The notes under the pieces: model-generated
Databases searched by the model: none
Told to the model about the DNA's origin: nothing
The model's input: only the letters and a program-made list of their open reading frames with translations
Part shown: positions 8,297 to 17,346 of the stretch, piece after piece
Layout of the letters: each line of letters opens with the position of its first letter
Position numbering within the stretch: position 1 is the first letter of the stretch
From: Fodinibius salipaludis
GTDB taxonomy: Bacteria > Bacteroidota > Rhodothermia > Balneolales > Balneolaceae
Direction: 5' to 3'
Assembly (NCBI RefSeq): GCF_002287075.1
Contig: NZ_NSKE01000003.1
Location: 186,001 to 250,000, forward strand
DNA length: 64,000 bases
Position numbers and translations under genes: made by a program

Positions 8297-8728
8297 TTAC
8301 TCTTCCATTGTATCCAAAGCATTCGAAATCATCTCAGATAACACGTCAACATAACGTTCACCTAATTCCTCTCTCTTTTGCTGGATCAATTTCTCCCATT
8401 TCTCTTGTACTTTCTCAACAGTAACTTTTCCATCACTTGTACATACAACTTTAGTTGCGCGTCCTTCTGATTGCTTTTCAACCAATCCCCGACGCTCCAT
8501 TTTTTGAACTAATCGGGTTATCGTAGATGGTTTTAAATGGAGCATTTCTGCCAACTGGCTGGGCTGAATTCGAGGATTTTTGTTAACTAAATACAATAAT
8601 AAGGTATGTGAAGGCGATAGACCTATTGTTTTCAACATTTCATCAGCCTGATTACTGAGCTTCCGGGCAAATGCGGAGGTAAGAAAAAAGATATTACCTT
8701 CTGTGAGTTTATCAGCCATAACCTTCAA
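8297..8728 (-). CDS. MarR-family transcriptional regulator
   Basis: 143 aa. The MarR winged-helix fold is visible: dimerisation helix (about 5-30), then PSHTLLLYLVNKNPRIQPSQ, the recognition helix LKPSTITRLVQKMERRGLVE and the wing KQSEGRATKVVCTSDG. MarR proteins are dimeric repressors that sense phenolics, oxidants or drugs. No obvious target is divergent from it; the gene behind it is glgP in the same direction, with a hairpin between. Quinone-responsive MarR proteins control mhq genes in Bacillus, and mhq-like genes occur at 40-43 kb here, but any link is speculative. Confidence 0.9.
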   Translation of the reverse strand: MKVMADKLTEGNIFFLTSAFARKLSNQADEMLKTIGLSPSHTLLLYLVNKNPRIQPSQLAEMLHLKPSTITRLVQKMERRGLVEKQSEGRATKVVCTSDGKVTVEKVQEKWEKLIQQKREELGERYVDVLSEMISNALDTMEE

Positions 8729-8783
8729 TTTAGTTGCGCATACAAATAAGATAGTTAAAAGTTATTTCTTTTCAAGCTTAATG

Positions 8784-8819
8784 TACAGTGCTACGGAAGG
8801 CTAACTTCCCGGCACTGTA
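8784..8819 (-). terminator. Hairpin after glgP
   Basis: TACAGTGC (8784-8791) pairs perfectly with GCACTGTA (8812-8819), and GGAAG/CTTCC extend the stem inside. It stands 22 bp after the glgP stop and before the MarR start. No T-run follows on the minus strand, so it is a candidate terminator or mRNA 3'-end structure only. Confidence 0.4.
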
Positions 8820-8841
8820 TAGGAGTTATGATGATTTTAAA

Positions 8842-11301
8842 TTATTGACTGACTTCCACATCCCAGATACGCTCACAGTAATCTTTAATAGAGCGATCGG
8901 ATGAAAAATGTCCCATGTTGGCTACGTTGATTATCGCTTTGCGATTCCAGTCAAACTCATCTCGGTAATTGGCTTCAACTTCCTCCTGTTTTTCAACATA
9001 CTTACGGTAATCAGCCAATACCATAAAGTAGTCGCCTTGGTTTAATAAGGCGTTGGTTATGGGGTGGAATAGGTTTGGATTGTCGGGACTAAAGTAGCCG
9101 TCGTGGATTTGATCAATCACTTGTTTGAGTTCTTCATCCGACTCGTAAATTTTCTGCGGATTATATCCCTGAGCTCGTACATCCTCGATCTCATCAACGG
9201 TATGTCCAAAGATAAAGATATTATCTTTACCGACTTGCTCACGGATTTCAATATTGGCGCCGTCCAGCGTGCCTATCGTTAAAGCTCCATTCAGGGCAAA
9301 CTTCATATTTCCTGTTCCGGACGCTTCCATACCTGCTGTCGAAATCTGTTCGGAAAGGTTGGCTGCAGGAATCATCTTCTCTGCCAATGTTACACTGTAA
9401 TCCGGTAAGAATAATACTTTTAGTTTGGGCGCTACTTCCGGATCATTATTGATAACTTCTGCCACGCTGTTAATCAATTTGATATGTAATTTTGCCATGG
9501 TATAACCCGGTGCAGCTTTTCCCGCGAAAAGCAGTGTACGCGGTTCGATGTCTGCATTGGGATCATTCTTAATTCGGTTATACAGCGTAATAGCATGCAT
9601 TAGCGCCATCAGCTGGCGTTTGTACTCATGAATTCGTTTAATCTGGATATCAAAAATAGATTCGGCATCAACGGTAACGCCCATCGTATCCTTAATATAA
9701 TCAGCAAGCTTTTGCTTGTTACGCAGTTTAATAACTTTAAACTCCGACTGAAATTTCTCATCCTCAGCAAAGTGTTCTACTTCTTGTAGCTGGTCCAGAT
9801 GCGTAACCCAATCGTCTCCAATGCGATCAGAAATTAAGTCCGCCAGTTCACGGTTACATTGTCGTAGCCAGCGACGAGGCGTAATACCATTGGTTACATT
9901 CGTAAATTTTTCGGGATAGTGATCGGCAAAATCTTTAAAAATAGTCTTCTTCATCAGATCACTGTGCAGCTCGGAAACGCCGTTCACTCTTTTAGCCCCA
10001 ATAATGCCCAGATTCCCCATTCGCACGCGGGCATCCATCTCATTACTAATGACCCGCATCCGATTTTTCTTATTACGATCATCCCCGGAAATATCAATAG
10101 AATTTAGGAACCGACGGTCGATCTCCCGGATAATCTGCACGTGCCGCGGAAGCAAGTTTGACATCAGCGAAAGCGGCCATTTTTCCAACGCCTCAGGCAT
10201 CAAGGTATGATTGGTGTAATTAATAGTCTGAGAAACAATATCCCAAGCGGGCTCCCACTCCAGCCCTTCTAAATCCATCAGCATACGCATCAGTTCGGGA
10301 ACAGCTAAATTTGGATGCGTATCGTTACACTGGATAGCCATTTGATCCGGAATTTTACGCAGATCGTCGAACTGTTTTTTAAAGCGATTCATGGCATCCT
10401 GCAACGAGGCCGAAACCAAGAAATACTCCTGCTTTAGCCGGAGCTCTTGTCCCTTGAATACCTTGTCATTGGGATAGAGCACCCGCGAAATATTTTCCTC
10501 AAGCAGATTGCTGCGCACTGCTTCAATATAATCTCCCTGATTAAAACTTTTAAGATCAAACCCTTCATCGGAAGTTGCCTTCCAGAGGCGGAGGTTATTA
10601 ACCACATCATTCTGGAATCCTGGGATAGGTGTATCGTAGGCCAGGGCCGTTACATTATGGGTATTCACCCAGTCGTAATGCAGGCGACCGTTGCCATCCT
10701 CACTGGCAGTGGTATCCCCATAAAATTGCACCGTATATTTTTTCTTGGGACGCACAACGCTCCACGGATAGCCGTACTGCAGCCACATATCGGGTTTTTC
10801 CACCTGCCAGCCGTCTTCAATATCCTGATCAAAAATACCGTAGTCGTATCGAATGCCGTATCCAAGTGCCGGCACGCCGAGCGTAGCCATCGAATCCAAA
10901 AAGCAGGCAGCCAGACGTCCGAGTCCGCCATTTCCAAGGCCGGCATCGACCTCCGCTTCGCGCACCTTGTCGTAATCAAAACCAATCTCTTCAATGGCTT
11001 CGGCGGCCACATCCTGCATCCCCAGGTTAATAAGCATGTTATCCATCAGGCGGCCGATAAGATACTCCATTGACAGGTAGTATACCCGCTTAGACTCATT
11101 CTGATAGTAGCTCTGCTGGGTATTAATCCAACGATCGTGCAGGCGATCCATCACCGCTAATACTACGCTGCGATATTGGTCCCAATCTGTAGACGAAAAT
11201 TTATCTTTAGCTAAGGTGTAGTGAAGGTGCTGCTTAATATCTTCCCGAAAAGAGTCTACGTCCATGCCGGTTCGGGGATTTATAGTTGAATCAACTGACA
11301 T
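8842..11301 (-). CDS. glgP: Glycogen/alpha-glucan phosphorylase
   Basis: 819 aa, close to the usual GlgP/MalP length. Releases glucose 1-phosphate from glycogen or maltodextrin using pyridoxal phosphate. Diagnostic stretches are the N-terminal VYYLSMEYLIGRLMDNMLIN, GLGNGGLGRLAACFLDSMAT, the TNGITPRRWL region and the PLP-lysine motif EASGTGNMKFALNGALTIGT followed by LDGANIEI. The start MSVDSTINPRTGMDV is the first ATG in an isolated frame. The MFS gene lies upstream in the same direction with 88 bp between. With polyphosphate glucokinase at 28 kb it suggests carbon-storage turnover, although the glycogen-synthesis genes are not in this window. Confidence 0.96.
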   Translation of the reverse strand: MSVDSTINPRTGMDVDSFREDIKQHLHYTLAKDKFSSTDWDQYRSVVLAVMDRLHDRWINTQQSYYQNESKRVYYLSMEYLIGRLMDNMLINLGMQDVAAEAIEEIGFDYDKVREAEVDAGLGNGGLGRLAACFLDSMATLGVPALGYGIRYDYGIFDQDIEDGWQVEKPDMWLQYGYPWSVVRPKKKYTVQFYGDTTASEDGNGRLHYDWVNTHNVTALAYDTPIPGFQNDVVNNLRLWKATSDEGFDLKSFNQGDYIEAVRSNLLEENISRVLYPNDKVFKGQELRLKQEYFLVSASLQDAMNRFKKQFDDLRKIPDQMAIQCNDTHPNLAVPELMRMLMDLEGLEWEPAWDIVSQTINYTNHTLMPEALEKWPLSLMSNLLPRHVQIIREIDRRFLNSIDISGDDRNKKNRMRVISNEMDARVRMGNLGIIGAKRVNGVSELHSDLMKKTIFKDFADHYPEKFTNVTNGITPRRWLRQCNRELADLISDRIGDDWVTHLDQLQEVEHFAEDEKFQSEFKVIKLRNKQKLADYIKDTMGVTVDAESIFDIQIKRIHEYKRQLMALMHAITLYNRIKNDPNADIEPRTLLFAGKAAPGYTMAKLHIKLINSVAEVINNDPEVAPKLKVLFLPDYSVTLAEKMIPAANLSEQISTAGMEASGTGNMKFALNGALTIGTLDGANIEIREQVGKDNIFIFGHTVDEIEDVRAQGYNPQKIYESDEELKQVIDQIHDGYFSPDNPNLFHPITNALLNQGDYFMVLADYRKYVEKQEEVEANYRDEFDWNRKAIINVANMGHFSSDRSIKDYCERIWDVEVSQ

Positions 11302-11389
11302 TTATTGGCCAATTAAGTTACTGGATTAGTGATGAAACAAGTAATGATGAAAATACATGAATTAAAAGGAGAAAATGAAGAAGAATGAA

Positions 11390-12589
11390 TTAATTAGAAT
11401 GTTGTAGCTCCGGCTCCGGTAAATACTTCCATACGATAAACGCCATTCCCAAAATCATAGCAGCTCCGATCAGGGTATTACTAAGGTATCCTTGTGATAC
11501 ATAGGCCGGTCCGGCAATAGTGCCGCCTATCCCATAGCCGACCTGGCCAATAGCTACAAGTAAGCTCATGAGCGTGCCACGCTTACGCCCTGATACTAAC
11601 TCTGTGGTGAGAGCTTGAAAAGGACTGATGCGCATCGCTACCAGCATCATGATCACAAAAAACAGCACATAGGCAACCCAGAAGGATTGGACTAATGGGA
11701 TTGTCAGGGCCATCACGATTGCCAATCCTAAACATGAAGCGATAATAATGCGTTTCCGTCCCCACAGATCTGAAAGCTTTCCTGCCTGCGGACCGGTTAT
11801 CACATTCGCAATTCCGCCCACCAAGAAGAGCGAAGCGATTTCATTTCCAGATACGTTGAAGGTAGTTTCTAACCAAGTGGGAAGAAAAATAACATACACC
11901 GAGAGGCTCAAAAACATCAGGAAATAACTGACGGCAGAAGCAATAATTTCGGGCTTGCGAAGCATTAGCAGATACTTCCGGATGGATCCGATTACCGTGA
12001 CTTTGGCTTTTTGGAGTTTTATATCCGGTTGTGGGACGGTAAGCCAAATTAACAATAGGGCAAACAACATGAGTACTGCGAATGCAAGAAAAGGTGCTCG
12101 AAAGCCAAAATATTCTGCTAAGATTGTACCTATGGGAATACCCAGAATTTGTCCCATTGCAATGCCGCTCATAATCCATCCGTTCGCCCAGCCCCGTCGC
12201 TCATAAGGAAAATAATCGCCGACATACGAAACGGATGCCCCGCTTAGAATTCCACCGGCAGCTCCCGCCAATCCCCGAACAATTAAAAAGCTAAAAAAAT
12301 CGAATACAAATCCATGTAAGAAAAGAGCACCGGTCATAATACTTGTGCCAATGAGTAGTATTTTCCGTCGACCGATCTTATCGGAAATGGGTCCTGTTAT
12401 CAGGGCGCAAATGCCAACCATTACGGCATAGGCGGTAACGAGAATTCCCAGCAATGCTTCGGATACGGCAAGCTGCTCACTAATGCGCGGCAATATAGGC
12501 GCGATTATCATAATTTGACTGCTGGCAGCAAAGACCAGCAACCAAAGCGAAAAGATGATAAAAAAGACTTCTTTTTTCTTGTTGGGCAT
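11390..12589 (-). CDS. MFS transporter
   Basis: From the ATG at 12589 (MPNKKKEVFFIIFSLWLLVF) this is 399 aa with about 12 hydrophobic segments. The longer frame to 12643 is rejected because its first 18 codons run through the terminator hairpin of ispE (12598-12629). The MFS signature GPISDKIGRRKILLIG lies in the loop between TM2 and TM3 and a second copy, GKLSDLWGRKRIIIA, follows TM8, the usual twofold pattern of drug:H+ antiporter-type MFS proteins. The substrate cannot be told from sequence. The order fits a minus-strand run of ispE, MFS and glgP, but the hairpin suggests separate transcription. Confidence 0.88.
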   Translation of the reverse strand: MPNKKKEVFFIIFSLWLLVFAASSQIMIIAPILPRISEQLAVSEALLGILVTAYAVMVGICALITGPISDKIGRRKILLIGTSIMTGALFLHGFVFDFFSFLIVRGLAGAAGGILSGASVSYVGDYFPYERRGWANGWIMSGIAMGQILGIPIGTILAEYFGFRAPFLAFAVLMLFALLLIWLTVPQPDIKLQKAKVTVIGSIRKYLLMLRKPEIIASAVSYFLMFLSLSVYVIFLPTWLETTFNVSGNEIASLFLVGGIANVITGPQAGKLSDLWGRKRIIIASCLGLAIVMALTIPLVQSFWVAYVLFFVIMMLVAMRISPFQALTTELVSGRKRGTLMSLLVAIGQVGYGIGGTIAGPAYVSQGYLSNTLIGAAMILGMAFIVWKYLPEPELQHSN

Positions 12590-12597
12590 AATACTTA

Positions 12598-12629
12598 GAT
12601 GCCTGACACTTTTTGAAGTGCCAGGCATC
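12598..12629 (-). terminator. TGCC(C/T)GG-type hairpin after ispE
   Basis: GATGCCTGACACTT (12598-12611) pairs with AAGTGCCAGGCATC (12616-12629) around a 4-nt loop, with one mismatch. It lies 30 bp past the ispE stop and resembles the hairpins after the two BspA lipoprotein genes (47448-47480, 49606-49639). It decides the start of the MFS gene. Confidence 0.6.
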
Positions 12630-12658
12630 TTGATGTCCCTCAATATTTAGAATTTATT

Positions 12659-13534
12659 TCACGCTTTTCGATAAATCCCGTAGTCGGGTTCAAAACCCGG
12701 ACGGGTTAAGTTAGTTGGGAAATCAAGCTCTAATAGTCCTTTATAGGCATTGGTCGCCACAAAATCCTGCTCAAAAATGCCGTATACGGCTGATCCGCTT
12801 CCGGTCATCGAAGCATAGGTGGCACCAAATTCATACATTTGATCTTTCATATTTCCTGATACGTTGATACGCTGGAAGACTGATTTTTCCAGATCGTTAT
12901 TGAGGATAAACTGCCACTCGTCAATATCTTCTTCGGTAAGTATTTTCTTTAAATCAAATTCCGGCTCGGGATCGGGCACACAGTTTTGATAGGCTTCGGC
13001 CGTGCTGCTCTGTTCATTGGGAAAACAGGTGACAATCCAAAAATCAGGTTGTAAATCCAGATGTTCAATTTCATGACCGATGCCTTTGGCAATGCCAGAC
13101 TTTCCTTTAATGAAGAAGGGAACATCGGCTCCCAGATCGCGGCTTATGTCGATAAGTTCATCGTCGGTAAGCCCCAGTTCCTCAATTTTATTCAGCAACC
13201 GCAGCGTAAGTGCCGCGTTACTGCTTCCTCCGCCAAGTCCGGCCCCCGCGGGAATTCGCTTATCTACGCGAATTAGGTAATTATGCTGCAGCCCGATGTA
13301 TCGGTTGAGTGTTTCAATGGCTTTGTTGATGAGATTGCTGTCATCAGTAGGGATATTTTCATCGTTCATCTCCAGCTTCATTTCCGGAGCTCGCTTTACT
13401 TCGAAATGATCGCGCCACTCCAGAAAACACATTCCTGTTTCTATGGCATGATAACCAGTGGGCAGGCGCTCAAGGACATGCAATCCTAAATTGATTTTTG
13501 CATACGAATCGGCAATCCAAACGTCGTTGGCCAT
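12659..13534 (-). CDS. ispE: 4-diphosphocytidyl-2-C-methyl-D-erythritol kinase
   Basis: 291 aa GHMP kinase. Phosphorylates CDP-methylerythritol in the MEP isoprenoid pathway. It begins with the family-typical AKINLGLHVLERLPTGYH. The GHMP ATP-binding motif RIPAGAGLGGGSSNAALTL is at about 91-109, DLGADVPFFIKG follows, and the C-terminal MTGSGSAVYGIF motif is present. The length is normal. The other MEP genes are not nearby. The gene sits between two small repeats (the AACCCTGCGGGTTT element upstream and the hairpin downstream), so it is probably transcribed alone. Confidence 0.95.
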   Translation of the reverse strand: MANDVWIADSYAKINLGLHVLERLPTGYHAIETGMCFLEWRDHFEVKRAPEMKLEMNDENIPTDDSNLINKAIETLNRYIGLQHNYLIRVDKRIPAGAGLGGGSSNAALTLRLLNKIEELGLTDDELIDISRDLGADVPFFIKGKSGIAKGIGHEIEHLDLQPDFWIVTCFPNEQSSTAEAYQNCVPDPEPEFDLKKILTEEDIDEWQFILNNDLEKSVFQRINVSGNMKDQMYEFGATYASMTGSGSAVYGIFEQDFVATNAYKGLLELDFPTNLTRPGFEPDYGIYRKA

Positions 13535-13560
13535 ATAATTTTCTATTTAATTAACTAATG

Positions 13561-13638
13561 AAACCCTGCGGGTTTCTTTTATAAAAACTGTGAATGTTAT
13601 TCAATTAATAATTCTAACAACGAAAACCCGCAGGGTTT
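13561..13638. repeat. AAACCCTGCGGGTTT inverted repeat element (copy 1)
   Basis: AAACCCTGCGGGTTT (13561-13575) and AAAACCCGCAGGGTTT (13623-13638) are inverted copies separated by AT-rich spacer, and each arm is itself nearly palindromic. The element fills the gap between the CCA-transferase gene and ispE. A second copy is at 19031-19110. It may act as a terminator or RNA-processing hairpin. Confidence 0.6.
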
Positions 13639-13647
13639 AAAGTAGAT

Positions 13648-15081
13648 TTATTGTTTCTCGACAAATTGGTCTTTAATATCCATCATGTAATTAAAAGCAG
13701 CATCGTGCTCATTGGGAATTTCGCCATCTAAAATGGCTTCCTTAATGGCATCTTTAATATCTCCGATTACCGGACCGGGCTCCAGGTCTAAGGCATCCAT
13801 AATTTCATCCCCTCTGATTGGATTAGTCCAATTGCGAATACGATCCTTCTTTTCAACCTCTTCGATTTTTTTCTCCACATAATCGAAGTTACGGTTATAC
13901 TGCTTCACCTTGTAATCATTTTTACTGGTGATATCCGCACGGCAAAGCATCATCAAATCGTCAATATCGTCCCTGGCTTCGTAGATTAGTCGACGCACGG
14001 CACTGTCGGTTACATCATCAGAAACGAGAGCAATGGGACGCAAGTGCAGGCGTACTAACTTGCGGACATACCGCATCCGTTCATCGAGTGGTAGCCCCAG
14101 TCGCCGAAAAATAGGCTTTACCCATTTAGCCCCCAGTGCATCATGACCGTGAAACGTCCAGCCCGTTCCTTTTACAAATTTCTGGGTGGCAGGCTTGGCA
14201 ATATCATGCATAATGGCCGCCCAGCGGAGCCAAAGGTCTCCGCCCATTTCAGCTACATTATCGAGCACTTTGAGTGTGTGCCAGAAGTTATCTTTGTGAC
14301 GGACCCCCCGCACTTCCTCAACACCGTGCAGCTTTACCATCTCGGGAAAGAAATGTTCCAGTAAGCCTGTTTTAAACAGATGATCAAATCCAATAGAAGG
14401 TTTCTCGGCCAGCACAATTTTATTGAGCTCCTCAATGATACGCTCTTTAGAGATAATCTCGATACGCTCGGCCATTTCCTCAATACCGCGATACGTTTGT
14501 TCCTCTATATCGAACTGCAGCTGTGTGGCAAAGCGGATGGCGCGCATCATCCGCAGGGGATCATCCTCAAAGGTTTTAAGTGGATCAACTGGGGTGCGAA
14601 TGAGTTTCTTTTTAAGGTCTTGTATCCCGCTAAAGGGGTCAACAAGCTGACCATAATTTTCTTCGTTCAGCGACCACGACAGGGCATTAATCGTAAAGTC
14701 ACGCCGCAGTTGGTCATCTTCAAGCGTCCCATCCTCCACAACAGGCTTGCGGGAATTTCTGCGATAACTCTCTTTGCGTGCACCCACAAACTCCAGATCC
14801 ATATTGTCGTGCCGGATGTGCGCGGTCCCAAACTGTTTATATACCGAAAGATTATCGGCGTCCAACCGGTCAGCAATTTCTTTCGCAATTTCGATGCCGG
14901 ACCCAACGGTCACAAAATCAATATCCAGCTTATCGGCATCTTTGGTGCGGTTAAGGTAAAAATCACGTACGTATCCGCCAACGACATACACATCTTGGTT
15001 AACCGTTTTTCCGGCCTCTGATATTTGTTTAAATACTTTCTGATGCTTTGGAGGGATATCTTCCACTTCGCTGTCCTTCAT
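13648..15081 (-). CDS. cca: CCA tRNA nucleotidyltransferase with HD domain
   Basis: 477 aa. Adds or repairs the tRNA 3' CCA end. The class II polymerase-beta head has VVGGYVRDFYLNR with the catalytic acidic pair in DKLDIDFVTVG. RRDFTINALSWSL follows, then the DPLRMMRAIRFATQL motif. An HD domain is present (IMHDIAKPATQKF, then a distal HGHDALGAKWV), as in bacterial CCA enzymes with repair phosphatase activity. The combination fits CCA-adding enzymes better than poly(A) polymerase I, but the two are hard to separate by eye. It is divergent from the CDF transporter gene. Confidence 0.92.
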   Translation of the reverse strand: MKDSEVEDIPPKHQKVFKQISEAGKTVNQDVYVVGGYVRDFYLNRTKDADKLDIDFVTVGSGIEIAKEIADRLDADNLSVYKQFGTAHIRHDNMDLEFVGARKESYRRNSRKPVVEDGTLEDDQLRRDFTINALSWSLNEENYGQLVDPFSGIQDLKKKLIRTPVDPLKTFEDDPLRMMRAIRFATQLQFDIEEQTYRGIEEMAERIEIISKERIIEELNKIVLAEKPSIGFDHLFKTGLLEHFFPEMVKLHGVEEVRGVRHKDNFWHTLKVLDNVAEMGGDLWLRWAAIMHDIAKPATQKFVKGTGWTFHGHDALGAKWVKPIFRRLGLPLDERMRYVRKLVRLHLRPIALVSDDVTDSAVRRLIYEARDDIDDLMMLCRADITSKNDYKVKQYNRNFDYVEKKIEEVEKKDRIRNWTNPIRGDEIMDALDLEPGPVIGDIKDAIKEAILDGEIPNEHDAAFNYMMDIKDQFVEKQ

Positions 15082-15193
15082 TAATTACTTGTCATAAAAC
15101 GAGCGTAAAAATAAGAACAAATACACTTGCTTTCAGGTATTCTTTGCGTAATCTTTTAGTCCTGTTATAACTAACATTTACCATGAATAATCT

Positions 15194-16126
15194 GTGAAAA
15201 CATCCCCCGCCAAAACCGCTTTACGCATTAGCCTGCTGGTATCGGTTCTTTCTCTTTCGCTCAAAGTCACTGGTTTTGGAATTACCGGGTCCAATACCGC
15301 CTTGTCTGATGCCGCAGAATCTGTCATCCATGTTCTTGCTGTTTCATTTGTGTATTACGGATTGTTGCTGAGCACCAAACCCGCCGACGACAAGCACCTG
15401 TATGGACACGAACGCGTTGAGTTTTTATCTGTCGGGATTGAAGGTGCTGTTATTACACTTGCAGGGATCACTATTATTTATCAATCGGTCGAAAATTATC
15501 TGTACGGATATAATCTGCGCGAACTTATGACCGGGGTGTATCTCATTGGAGGTGCGGGAATTATCAATTTTATTCTTGGCAGTTACCTGTTAAAGGTTGG
15601 ACAGCGCGAAGAAAATATGATCGTTATAAGCAATGCCAAGCACACGCTTACCGATGTGTGGACCAGTGCCGGCGCAGTTGCCACCTTGCTGATCATTAAG
15701 TTCACTGATTTACTTATTCTGGACTCTCTGGTCGCTATTTTGCTGGCTTTTTATATCATGTACGAGGGATTTAAACTGCTCAAATATTCGGTGGATGGAC
15801 TTATGGATTCCCGCGATCCGGCGGTAGACAAAGCCATCCGCAAAGAGTTATCCAAAGAACTGCCGGGATCTATGATCAACGTTCACAACTTGCGTCACCG
15901 CACTACCGGTAGTACAACATGGATTGAATTCCATGCCATCTTTGAGGAAGATGTGAATTTGGAACAGGCTCATGATGAAGCAACTCTTCTTGAAAAACGA
16001 CTTATTAATGCCGTTAAAGGCGATGTTATTGTTACTATCCACCTGGAGCCGGAAGGCAGCCACGAAGAGGTACACAACACGCTGAAAGATGCGGATCAAA
16101 ATCGTCCGCTCGAAGATTTTATTTGA
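15194..16126 (+). CDS. Cation diffusion facilitator (CDF) transporter
   Basis: 310 aa with six membrane segments and a cytoplasmic C-terminal domain (about 205-300) ending in VIVTIHLEP. Exports divalent metals (Zn, Fe, Mn or Co). The TM5 metal pair is H-x3-D in NAKHTLTDVWTS; the TM2 pair is E-x3-H in SDAAESVIHVLAV instead of the usual D-x3-D or H-x3-D, so metal choice cannot be predicted. The start is a GTG; an ATG 11 bp upstream opens only a four-codon frame (ATG AAT AAT CTG TGA) that overlaps the GTG and could couple translation. It is divergent from cca. Confidence 0.9.
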   Translation: MKTSPAKTALRISLLVSVLSLSLKVTGFGITGSNTALSDAAESVIHVLAVSFVYYGLLLSTKPADDKHLYGHERVEFLSVGIEGAVITLAGITIIYQSVENYLYGYNLRELMTGVYLIGGAGIINFILGSYLLKVGQREENMIVISNAKHTLTDVWTSAGAVATLLIIKFTDLLILDSLVAILLAFYIMYEGFKLLKYSVDGLMDSRDPAVDKAIRKELSKELPGSMINVHNLRHRTTGSTTWIEFHAIFEEDVNLEQAHDEATLLEKRLINAVKGDVIVTIHLEPEGSHEEVHNTLKDADQNRPLEDFI

Positions 16127-16143
16127 TTGATGATAGATAGTAA

Positions 16144-16212
16144 TGAGTAGTGAGTGATGAGTATTGAGAAAATACTAAATATCAATACTCACTATTCAGA
16201 TCCCACTACTCA
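16144..16212. repeat. Inverted repeat between convergent genes
   Basis: The arm at 16144-16167 (TGAGTAGTG... GAGTATTGA) is matched by an inverted arm at 16182-16212 (TCAATACTC ... CACTACTCA), with an internal asymmetry of about 7 nt. It separates the convergent CDF and nucleotidyltransferase genes. No T-run follows on either strand in the right place, so it is entered as a repeat or structure rather than a terminator. Confidence 0.55.
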
Positions 16213-16218
16213 AAAAAA

Positions 16219-17226
16219 CTACACTTCAACTCCTATTTTCGTATGATCACCCAGATGTACTTCCTGATCAACATCTTTGAGCTCCACATGTCGACCAATA
16301 GTTGAATCCTCAATATTACAGTCTTCAAGCGTAGCATGCTCCTGAACCAGGCTGTTTTTAACCGTGCATTTCTTAAGAGTTGATCCTTCGGCAATACTGG
16401 CTTTGGGACCTATAATACAGTTTTCGAGCTCCACATCATCCCCAATATAAACGGGAGGTATAATTTTGGTACCGGGGAAACGATCTTCATCGATCTCCTC
16501 ATATTCCTTCTCGGTAATAATGCCGGATGTCTCTCTCCAGGCAGGCAGCGTCCCGCAATCCAGCCATTGATCAACCGTTGCCTTTTTAAATACTTTATTA
16601 TCCTTTAGCAGGCGGTCAAGCGCATCCGTAAGCTGAAACTCATTCCCTTTTCCGCGGATATCATTATCTAATAGGTATTCAATTTCTTTCTTGAGTTCGG
16701 CACCATCCTTAAAGTAGTAAACACCAATAATTGCCAGATTCGAAATGGGTTCGTCGGGCTTTTCCACAAAATCGGTAATCTTGCCATCCTTCTCGACAGC
16801 TACACCAAAACGCGAGGGATCTTCCACCTCTTTAAGCCAGACAACGCTGTCGGCATCTTCGATAGATACGGAACCTTCCATATCAAAAATAGTATCAGCA
16901 AAAACAATAATGCATTCGCCATCCAGATCTTTTTCGGCGCAATATACGGCGTGCGCTGTACCCTCTGCCTGTTCCTGTACCCGGAACGTGGCCTTAGCAT
17001 TCTGCCGATCGCTCATTGCTTTTAAAGCGTCTTTAATTTCCTGGCCAAAATCGGGACCAAGAATAAATACAATTTCATCGATATTGCGATCAAGTGTGCG
17101 TGCAAACGTCTCTACAATACGTTCCACAATCATCTTTCCGGCGACGGGCAAAAGGGGCTTGGGAACTGTGTGCGAATGGGGTCGAACTCTTGTGCCTCGA
17201 CCTGCCATTGGGATTATTAATTTCAT
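16219..17226 (-). CDS. Sugar-phosphate nucleotidyltransferase with beta-helix tail
   Basis: 335 aa. The N-terminal pyrophosphorylase signature is complete: MKLIIPMAGRGTRVRPHSHT followed by VPKPLLPVAGK. The substrate region includes QAEGTAHAVYCAEKDL and VEKPDEPISNLAIIGVYYF, then QWLDCGT. Residues about 250-335 show hexad repeats (YIGDDVELENCIIGPKASIA and on), a short left-handed beta-helix. Members make NDP-sugars from sugar 1-phosphates and NTPs; RmlA/ManC-type specificity cannot be resolved here. It is divergent from the Mur ligase-like gene, so a cell-envelope role is reasonable. Confidence 0.85.
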   Translation of the reverse strand: MKLIIPMAGRGTRVRPHSHTVPKPLLPVAGKMIVERIVETFARTLDRNIDEIVFILGPDFGQEIKDALKAMSDRQNAKATFRVQEQAEGTAHAVYCAEKDLDGECIIVFADTIFDMEGSVSIEDADSVVWLKEVEDPSRFGVAVEKDGKITDFVEKPDEPISNLAIIGVYYFKDGAELKKEIEYLLDNDIRGKGNEFQLTDALDRLLKDNKVFKKATVDQWLDCGTLPAWRETSGIITEKEYEEIDEDRFPGTKIIPPVYIGDDVELENCIIGPKASIAEGSTLKKCTVKNSLVQEHATLEDCNIEDSTIGRHVELKDVDQEVHLGDHTKIGVEV

Positions 17227-17346
17227 ATATTTGAACGAATTTTAGATGAAAGATTATCTATTTTGTTTAGCGCGTTAATATAACGGATGTTCCAAACTTT
17301 AGCGACCATTCATCACTTGCTATCTCTTTAATCTAACTGCTGTATA

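Noticed and set aside
12590-12643. N-terminal extension of the MFS transporter
   Set aside because: Those codons pass through the ispE terminator hairpin and do not look like a transporter N-terminus; the ATG at 12589 is preferred.
16144-16212. Intrinsic terminator between the CDF and nucleotidyltransferase genes
   Set aside because: The inverted repeat has no U-tract in the right place on either strand; entered as a repeat.
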